Assembly: GCF_001955535.1 (NCBI RefSeq)
Contig: NZ_MPVN01000001.1
Span: 124,001 to 188,000, forward strand
Origin: Paenibacillus sp. FSL H7-0326
GTDB lineage: Bacteria > Bacillota > Bacilli > Paenibacillales > Paenibacillaceae
Direction of reading: 5' to 3'
Length of the DNA stretch: 64,000 nt
The notes below the pieces were generated by a model that was not told the origin of the DNA, made no database searches, and saw nothing but the letters and a program-made list of their open reading frames with translations. Within the stretch, counting starts at the first letter, position 1. Each line of letters starts with the position of its first letter. The translations under genes and the position numbers were made by a program. Below are positions 26,747-34,200 of the stretch, piece after piece.

Positions 26747-27493
26747 TTAACGATCCAGTCCGTTCTTCTTATATGCATACACAAATACGACAATTGAAAT
26801 GATGAGCCAGCCGGTAAGAACACTAATATCTCTCAGATTCCAATGGTAACCACCATCAGCAAATATACTGTTGGTAAAGTTCGTCAAGACACCTGTGTAA
26901 GTATAGTTCAATATGGCCGACAAATCTTCATGGAACAGCTTGACTGCAGGGACAGAAGTCAATATTACCGTAATTGGCATCGTCACTAGCGCCGTCTGTG
27001 CCTGGTTATTTGCAAATATGCCAACTATATATCCAATAATCAGGCTTATAAAGCTGGCAGCTGTTGTCATCAACAAGAAGCTTCCAAACTGCACCTCCGC
27101 GAATGAGGTTCCACTCACCGGAATCATCAGAATGTTAACGATAATGAGAATAAATAAGGGCGGCAGCAAAGTCCCGATGAGATACTCTACGCCGTTTACC
27201 GAGGATGTCATGAGTACTCTTAACGTATTTTTTTCTTTTTCTTCTGCGAGTGGACTGCTGCTCATGGAGATGCCAGCAATCGCGATATTAAATACAATCC
27301 CAAAGCTTAGCACAAATGCATTCGTTGAGAACGTAATCCCTTCACTGCTTACGTCTAAATCAGGTAATAAACTTCGGGTTGCAAACACAAAGCACAGGGC
27401 AAGAATAGGTGCTAATATAACACCTGTATTATTGATAATAGTCTGAAATTTCATTCCTGTAATGGCTCTTATTTTTCTTAATGAAATGCTCAA
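26747..27493 (-). CDS. ABC-2 type exporter permease (NatB-like)
   Basis: A 248-residue membrane protein with about six hydrophobic segments (first at residues 22-45; others near 58-78, 105-125, 135-160, 168-190, 225-243). The short loop SSPLAEEKEKNTLRVLMTSS after the second segment is typical of ABC-2 permeases of the NatB/CcmB-like group. It overlaps its ATPase gene by four bases, so the two form one export complex. The substrate cannot be told; relatives export Na+, antibiotics or peptides. The neighbouring LytTR regulator suggests induction by an environmental signal such as an antimicrobial. Confidence 0.88.
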   Translation of the reverse strand: MSISLRKIRAITGMKFQTIINNTGVILAPILALCFVFATRSLLPDLDVSSEGITFSTNAFVLSFGIVFNIAIAGISMSSSPLAEEKEKNTLRVLMTSSVNGVEYLIGTLLPPLFILIIVNILMIPVSGTSFAEVQFGSFLLMTTAASFISLIIGYIVGIFANNQAQTALVTMPITVILTSVPAVKLFHEDLSAILNYTYTGVLTNFTNSIFADGGYHWNLRDISVLTGWLIISIVVFVYAYKKNGLDR

Positions 27494-28344
27494 TGTAGTT
27501 CCCTCCCTGTCAATTCCAAGAAGACTTTTTCAAGTGTCGGTTCGTTAGAATGTATCGTAACAAGCTGATCATCAGCCATCCATTGATTTATTTTTCGGCC
27601 AGTTTCTTCGGAATGCGGTAGTGTCAGCTCCCTCTCATCCTTTAACAAAATGTGATAACTCTTATTCTGATTGTACTTGAGACATAGTGCTTTCGGTGTT
27701 CCATACTCTACAATCAGCCCCTCATTTAACAGTGCAACATGATCACACAACGTTGATGCTTCCTCCATGTTATGGGTCGTTAGAAAAATAGCGGTACCAT
27801 TCTCTTTTAACTCGATTAGTAATTCATGCACTGAAATGGCTGTACTCGGATCTAACCCGCTTGTAGGTTCATCCAGAAAGAGCACCTTCGGCTGATGCAG
27901 AATCGCTCGTGCCAGAACTAAGCGCTGAGTCATGCCCTTCGATAATTTGCCGGCGAGTTTACGCTTGTGCTCAAATAAACCAACTCTGTGTAGAAGTGAA
28001 TCTACACGTTCTTTCTTAACCCCCAATATTTTGGCGAACAAATTCAAGTTGCTGTACACCGTCATTTTTTCATAAATGCCACTATGATCTGTAACCATAC
28101 CCATCTGTTCATAAATACGTTCGTTCATTTGTTCAACTGGCTTACCTAACACGATAGCTCTTCCTGAAGTTTGTGCTAATTGTCCTGTCAATATTTTGAT
28201 TGTTGTTGTTTTCCCTGAACCAGAAGGTCCAAGAAAGCCAAAAATTTCTCCCGACTGAACTGAAAAATCGAGCCCTTTCAGCGCAGACTCGTCTTTGAAT
28301 TTTTTGGATAATTGTTCAGCATAAATCACAGTGTTTCTGTCCAT
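27490..28344 (-). CDS. ABC transporter ATP-binding protein
   Basis: A 284-residue ATPase from ATG 28344 behind GGAGAG (the frame opens at 28365). Walker A is GPSGSGKTTTIK, the Q loop follows in MGMVTDHSG, the signature is LSKGMTQRLVLARA, Walker B is VLFLDEPTSGLDP and the switch His is in LTTHNMEEA. These are the complete motifs of a working ATPase of the drug/Na+ exporter (DRA) group. The C-terminal ~70 residues are the regulatory extension common there. It overlaps the permease gene by four bases. Upstream, 169 bases away, lies the LytTR gene, which carries a decayed copy of the same fold. Confidence 0.95.
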   Translation of the reverse strand: MDRNTVIYAEQLSKKFKDESALKGLDFSVQSGEIFGFLGPSGSGKTTTIKILTGQLAQTSGRAIVLGKPVEQMNERIYEQMGMVTDHSGIYEKMTVYSNLNLFAKILGVKKERVDSLLHRVGLFEHKRKLAGKLSKGMTQRLVLARAILHQPKVLFLDEPTSGLDPSTAISVHELLIELKENGTAIFLTTHNMEEASTLCDHVALLNEGLIVEYGTPKALCLKYNQNKSYHILLKDERELTLPHSEETGRKINQWMADDQLVTIHSNEPTLEKVFLELTGRELH

Positions 28345-28513
28345 TCGCTCTTCTCTCCTTCGCAAATATTGAAAGATAATGATGTTGTCCTTCTGTACTC
28401 TAATTTATCGAATGGCAGCAGAAAAGTCGTAAAATAACGCCGAACGGTAATGCAAACAGCTCAAATATAACAAAAAGAGGCCGAAATGTACTCATTCCAG
28501 CCTCAAATGTACT

Positions 28514-29512
28514 CTAAATTTCAATTAATTGTTTCATTTCCTCCAGCCGGCTGCGGGAGAGGGGAAGCTTCACATTCGAATTCCCCTTCAAGATTAAGGT
28601 ATAACTATTTTTAGAATAACTGATCAATTCAGACACGCGCTGCAAATTCACTAAATAAGATCGGTGACATCGGAAGAAGCCAAATTTAATTAACTTCTCT
28701 TCCAGTTCGTTCATCGTTAAATCCGTCGGGAAGTAATCATCATCGATGCGAATATTACTTACACTGTTGATGCTCTCGATATAATCAATTTCGTCTGGAC
28801 TAAAAAAGATCGTCTTATCTGCCAGCTTACAGCTGACCTTGAATACATTGTTTGGTGTAAGCTTAATGCTCTCATTCAATTCAGATGTAACAGGGGTCGG
28901 TTCATTGACAAGGTCCGTTTTCTCAAGTCCCATTAATCTGTTATATCGATATATATCACGGCTTAATAGCAATAACTCTTCTATAGAGTTGGATGTAATT
29001 AAGGTGGCCGTATGATTTGAACGAAGATACTCCAGTGCCGTTAAATACAGCTCAATTCCTTCAGCCGTTAGATTATGGAGTGGATTCTGGACTAATATTA
29101 AATCCGCGCGGAATAGAAACATGCGGAATAAACTGACTCTTTTCTTCTGGTCTTCTGTCAATTTGTTAATCTTTGTCCGCCAAACATCGGATAGAGAAAA
29201 AGCGGCAATATACTCTTCTAATGGATGAGGGAATTCGGCAATTTGTTTAAAAAACGTTAAGTAGCTATAGACAGTCAGTGTATCATATAAGCCATCATCC
29301 TGAATGGATGATAGAATTGAGCTCGTTTCTCTTCGAATCGAGCCACTCGTTGGCTGAAGGTTCCCTGAGATCAGGTCAAACAGCGCTGAACTTTCTTCAT
29401 TCGACATTTTAATGCCGATATGTGAATCGCTCTCGATAACGAGTTCTATATTTTTTAACACCGTTCGATTTTCTACTTGTTTCATTACTTTTTCTAACGA
29501 GATCAAGGTCAT
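28514..29512 (-). CDS. ABC-ATPase-like domain fused to LytTR DNA-binding domain
   Basis: A 332-residue regulator. Residues 1-215 follow the order of an ABC ATPase but the motifs are dead: the Walker A position reads IKMSNEESSALFDLISG without GxGK(S/T), the signature region reads LTEDQKKRVSLFRMFL, and Walker B reads ADLILVQNPL without the Asp-Glu pair. Residues about 235-332 are a LytTR domain (IFFSPDEIDYIESINSV, FFRCHRSYLVNLQRV, LPLSRSRLEEMKQLI). Similar fusions are annotated next to ABC exporters in Firmicutes. It probably binds DNA upstream of the exporter genes and may use the ATPase-like domain to dimerise with, or sense, the active ATPase. Orthodox two-component input is absent. Confidence 0.85.
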   Translation of the reverse strand: MTLISLEKVMKQVENRTVLKNIELVIESDSHIGIKMSNEESSALFDLISGNLQPTSGSIRRETSSILSSIQDDGLYDTLTVYSYLTFFKQIAEFPHPLEEYIAAFSLSDVWRTKINKLTEDQKKRVSLFRMFLFRADLILVQNPLHNLTAEGIELYLTALEYLRSNHTATLITSNSIEELLLLSRDIYRYNRLMGLEKTDLVNEPTPVTSELNESIKLTPNNVFKVSCKLADKTIFFSPDEIDYIESINSVSNIRIDDDYFPTDLTMNELEEKLIKFGFFRCHRSYLVNLQRVSELISYSKNSYTLILKGNSNVKLPLSRSRLEEMKQLIEI

Positions 29513-29566
29513 TCAATACACACTTTCTTTTTCGTATTTTAGGAATTATCTTAGTCCTAAGAAAAT

Positions 29567-30169
29567 CTAAGCCTCCCTCACTTTATACACATCACTCATT
29601 TTACCAGCCTGATAGTAAGGATATTCAAGCTTCTGTTGTACAAGATGTGCGGTTTCCTTATTTGTAAGCCACTCGATGAGATATAAACCCAAATCGATTG
29701 AGGCCGTCACCCCGCCTCCGGTAATTACCCCTTCATCTCTAACGACACGTGCTTCAATAACTTCCTCGCAGTACGGAGCCAATAAATCATATGCCGAAGA
29801 GTTCGTGGTAGCTCTTTTTCCCTTGAGAAAACCTGCCGCTCCTAGTAATAATGCGCCTGTGCAAACAGATACCTTATACGGAACATTCTCGGCAGTCCGG
29901 ATCCAATCGATAAAAGCCTTGTCATTCCGGAGTTCTCTCGTCACCATTCCTCCAGGGACAAAGACCAGATCAAACTTCCCTAGATTCGGACTTACTTCAT
30001 TCACCCTCATCGTGAGTCCCCGATCATCTGTGACTTCTTCCCTGTCCGCACAAAAGGTCCAGGATACGTTCTCTTTCGCCTTTAATATGCCTAACCAGGT
30101 GATAGCCTCGTAAAATCCAGTGAAGTCCATGCTTGTCATGCCGTTGAACAGTACAAATGCGATTTTCAT
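29567..30169 (-). CDS. DJ-1/PfpI family protein
   Basis: A 200-residue class-I glutamine-amidotransferase-like protein of the DJ-1/PfpI superfamily. The nucleophile elbow is SVCTGALLLGAAG with Cys near residue 104; a following ATTNSSAYDLL and VITGGGVTASIDLGL complete the usual motifs of the transcription-regulator-like (AraC N-domain) subgroup. It is a stand-alone domain without a helix-turn-helix. The family includes isonitrile hydratases, chaperones and glyoxalases, and the sequence does not say which. It is divergent from an AraC regulator at 30360 and 54 bases upstream of the LytTR gene. Confidence 0.88.
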   Translation of the reverse strand: MKIAFVLFNGMTSMDFTGFYEAITWLGILKAKENVSWTFCADREEVTDDRGLTMRVNEVSPNLGKFDLVFVPGGMVTRELRNDKAFIDWIRTAENVPYKVSVCTGALLLGAAGFLKGKRATTNSSAYDLLAPYCEEVIEARVVRDEGVITGGGVTASIDLGLYLIEWLTNKETAHLVQQKLEYPYYQAGKMSDVYKVREA

Positions 30170-30210
30170 TTGTTCACCAATCCTTTTCTCATTTGTTTAA
30201 CAAAAAAAGC

Positions 30211-30229
30211 ATTTGATGTAAAATCAAAT
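30211..30229. promoter_or_regulatory. Palindrome in divergent promoter region
   Basis: ATTTGAT-GTAAA-ATCAAAT, a perfect 7-base inverted repeat with a five-base spacer, lies 42 bases upstream of the PfpI start and 130 bases upstream of the AraC start. Symmetry, A+T content and position suit an operator for a dimeric regulator. AraC proteins more often bind direct repeats, so the binding factor is open. Confidence 0.4.
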
Positions 30230-30359
30230 ACTGTAGTAGACAGACGCATATCCGATATGATGATTATATCAATGCTTGAATTAAACTCAAACACATGATA
30301 TGAAAATAGACATACACCAATCCCCAGCAGTCTAATACTGCGCCAACGGAGGTCATGTC

Positions 30360-31154
30360 ATGATACCTTTTTATGAGATTCGTGCTGGTGATTTGATTAT
30401 TAAACATAATGCGAGACAGCTCACGTTTCCTGCTCATCTGCATGGACATATCGAGATACTTTATGTTTTTAACGGTATACAGCGTATACAAATAAATGAA
30501 AGCGCATACGAAGTGCATGAAGGCGAGGCAGCGTTAATATTGCCGGACATTGTACACAGGTACTATAGAGTTGGACAGGATCCCGCAGACGCCATGCTGA
30601 TTATATTTAATCCTCGTATACTTGGAGGTCTTTTTCCTGATCTGATTCAATTTCAACCGGCTACACCTTTAATATCGAGAGCCAATATTCATCAAGATGT
30701 AGTCTATGCTCTTAATCAAATTAATAACAGCGAGGATTTTGCCACAAAATTGGGGTTTACTTATATCATCATGTCACATCTTCTTCGCCAAATCGAACTC
30801 ACTGAGAGGCCGCGAATACCTGTCCAGGACATGTCTAAAAAAATCATGGAATACTTAGCTAATCACTTTACCGAACCGATTACACTAGATTCCCTTGCTT
30901 CTGAATTCTCTGTCAGCAAATACTATATCTCTCGCATCTTTTCGGAAAGGATAAAAATGAACTTCCGAAATTATCTTGCCCTTCTCCGTGTCGAATACGC
31001 TTCAAAGTTGATTCGTACCACAGACGCATCCTTTACGACCATTAGCAGCAATGCTGGATTTGATAGTCAACGAACCTTTAATCGAGTATTTCAGAGCATA
31101 TACGGCATGACGCCGAGAGATTTTAGAAATAACGTTACAAAATACCTGAAATGA
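30360..31154 (+). CDS. AraC-family transcriptional regulator with cupin sensor
   Basis: A 264-residue one-component regulator. Residues 15-110 form a cupin-like sugar-sensing domain (FPAHLHGHIEILYVFNG, EGEAALILPDIVHRYY). Residues about 165-264 are the AraC DNA-binding domain with LDSLASEFSVSKYYISRIFS and ISSNAGFDSQRTFNRVFQ, ending YGMTPRDFRNN. ATG follows GGAGG by seven bases. The gene faces the pectinase gene at 31228 across a hairpin and is divergent from the PfpI gene. It may control the pectin locus or the PfpI operon; neither is shown by sequence. Confidence 0.92.
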   Translation: MIPFYEIRAGDLIIKHNARQLTFPAHLHGHIEILYVFNGIQRIQINESAYEVHEGEAALILPDIVHRYYRVGQDPADAMLIIFNPRILGGLFPDLIQFQPATPLISRANIHQDVVYALNQINNSEDFATKLGFTYIIMSHLLRQIELTERPRIPVQDMSKKIMEYLANHFTEPITLDSLASEFSVSKYYISRIFSERIKMNFRNYLALLRVEYASKLIRTTDASFTTISSNAGFDSQRTFNRVFQSIYGMTPRDFRNNVTKYLK

Positions 31155-31174
31155 ATCAGCATGAATAAATCAAA

Positions 31175-31200
31175 GGAGTGCCTATTAAGATAGGCACTCC
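31175..31200. terminator. Bidirectional terminator
   Basis: GGAGTGCCTA (31175-31184) pairs perfectly with TAGGCACTCC (31191-31200) across a six-base loop. It sits between the convergent AraC gene and the pectinase gene. T runs are weak on both sides, better on the minus strand (TTTGATTTATT). Confidence 0.7.
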
Positions 31201-31227
31201 GGCACTCCCTTACTTCGATTAATGTAA

Positions 31228-34200
31228 TCAGTGTTCAACAGTCACGGTTACAGTCGCAGTGGTTCGATTCCCGGCATAATCAGCAGCCTCATAGGTTATT
31301 GTATACACACGTCCTGAACCAGCGCCTGAACGCTCTGCCCTTAATTCAAATTCATAATCTGATGTACCATATTCTGCTCCTTGAATATCATCATTCGTGT
31401 TCCCGTCGCCTTTTCCGTTGTCAGGTTCATTACTGGTAATAGATACGAGAGTGATGGAGGCTATACCAGATTCCTCATCGGCTGCGTTAGCAGTCACTCG
31501 AATATTCTCCATTCGATGCCCTCTTGCCTTGAGGACAGGCTTATCTACTTCAAGCTGCAGAACAGGAGGCACTTCATCCTCGCCGATGACAAATTCGATC
31601 TCATAGATTTTGACGCCTCCGTCCTGAGAAGTTACATGGATAACCGCACTTCCAGGAACGTTCTCCGCTTGCTCGATCGAAATGACAGACTTCTCTGATT
31701 GAGCTGTAGCAGTAACGATTGGGATCTCGCTTTGGGCTTCCAGCTCAACTTGGTAAGCAGTCACCTGAGGATCAAAATCAGGTATAGCCACACCATCAAC
31801 ATTCAATGCTTCCAGCTCCCGATTACTATTAGCCAAGTCAATTGAATCAACCGGGTTCCAGCCATCACTTCCACTCAAAATGTTAGCCGGCGTATACCAT
31901 GCTGCCTCTTCAAGTGTTAGCTGCTTAGTCCAGCGATATCTGCTCTTCGGATTGGCTCCAGGTCCATAACTCGCATACTCGCCATAACGTGCAGTGGTTT
32001 CATTATTCACATTGCCCCAGTTATTCCAGCCTTCTGGAGAAATATGCTCACCAAGGTAGCTGTTCACGTAAATAACATTGGCATCAGCACGCCAAGGTCT
32101 TCCCAGTGTTACTCCTGTTATGCCTGGATCTGCTGTAATCCGGCTATTAATGAATACATAACCTGGCTTTCCTGCACCTGTAGAGGCAGCCGTGACATAA
32201 CCATTGCGGAGACTATGGATGTCACTATTTTCAAATACGGCAGAAGCATTTCCAAAGATAAAATCTACAGTTCCTTCAATATAACTGTCCTTATAATAAT
32301 GGCGTCCATTATTGGCATATAACGTATCCTGATGTCCTCGCAAGCTGACATCCCGGAATGTAAGCCGATCTGCATTGGCATATAACGCGACTGCCTGGCC
32401 CGCATCAATGCCTGCATCGTTTTGTATAGTTAGCCGCTCCGCAGTGAAATCATTTGCCAATACCCTGAAGCTATAGCTGTTGGAAGTCCCCAGCGGGTTT
32501 CCATTCCCATCTAAGGTGCTGGCAGAGTCTCCATAGATCAGTATCGTGCCTTCTCTGCTTTCTCCAATGAAACGTAAATTGATTTTATCGGAAGGTACAC
32601 TGATTTTCTCACGATAAATACCGTCTTTAATTTTAATAACCGTCTGAGTTGGACTGTTACTTGGGACCGCATTAATGGCATCTTGCACATTAGAATATTG
32701 TCCGGTGCCATCTTTAGCCACTACAATCACCTGTGCAGGTACCTCCTTTAAGGTAACAGAGGAAGCTCCCTCCCCCACAGCGTTCGTAGCCGTAATAATA
32801 TAGTAGTAAGGGACCCCATTCGTAAGTCCACTGTCCGTATAGCTTGTCTCGGTTAGATCACTTACAACCAGCTCATAAGGACCATTCTCTGAACTACTGC
32901 GTTTGATAGAATAGTATGTTGCCTCTGACACGGAATTCCAATTCAGTATCACACTCTCGGCTGCAGGTTCTGTTGTGAATCCAGAAGGTGCTGCAGGTGT
33001 GCCGTCATTAGCAGATGGACGTATGCCTACGGCTGCTGATTCGAGACTACGTGTTTGATCGTTCACTGCAGTGACTCTGTAATAATACGGTACTCCATTC
33101 ATGAGCCCGGAATCGAGATACGTGGATTCGGATACGGTTCCGATCAAATTATAAGCCCCTTCTGCAGTATCGGAACGACGCACTTCATAAGAGGATGCGC
33201 CATCTAAGCTCTCCCAATGGAGCTCTGCTCCATTAGGCAGTGGCGCTGCTGTAACCGTTGGTGTCGATAGTTGAGCTGTGGGTATTACCGTTACCGCTTC
33301 AGAATTCTCGCCTTCTCCTCCAATACTTACAGCAGAAATGACGTAATAATATGTGGTTCCATTATCCAATCCGCCGTCTCTATAAGAGGTCGAAGACACC
33401 TTCGATGCAACCGTCTCAAAAGGGCCTTCCGGATCCGTGCTTCGTTTAATCGTATAGCTAATGGCATGATCAACACCCTGCCAATTTAAATCAGCTTGCG
33501 TGCTTCGAGCCGAGATCGTAATTCCCGCGGGTGCATCGGGTCTGATGGCTGCCGAGGAAGGAGTTACCGTAACTTCATTCGAAGGACCGCTCTCTCCCGT
33601 TGATCCCACTGCTGTCACGACGTAATAATAAGTTGTATTATTCACCAAGTCCTCATCAATATAGGAGACATCAGTAATTCCACTCGTAACGGTTTCATAC
33701 GGGCCACCTTCTGTCATGCTCCTCTTGATACTATAAGTAGAAGCGCCTTCAGCAGCTGTCCATTGGAGCTGGGCTTTTTCGTTGCCGGGTACTGCAGTGA
33801 GACCCTTCGGACTCTCCACTGGCTCTACATATACTTTAAGGTTGTCATAGTAGATCGTTCCTTTACCCGTTCCCGGCGTTTTGGTGGAAATCCGGCCTAT
33901 TCCCGAAGCTGTCAGATCTGCTTCAAGTGGCGCATCATCCGCCACTAGCTGATTATCGAGGTAAATATCTGCTGTCTTCGCTGCTACGTTCGTCACTAAT
34001 CTCAGGTTGTACCATTGATTATTAACTAAAGGATCGGTGAGTTTATAATCTGCTCCATTCCTTTTGTAAACCAGTGTGTAATCCGGCTCCGCAACAGGTG
34101 CTGTTGGTTTGCGTAATTGAATGGATAATGCCGTCTTGCTGCCTGTTTCGTCTTGAAGATTGAGAACGGTAGAGGTACCTGGCCATCCTGGAGAGGTCAT

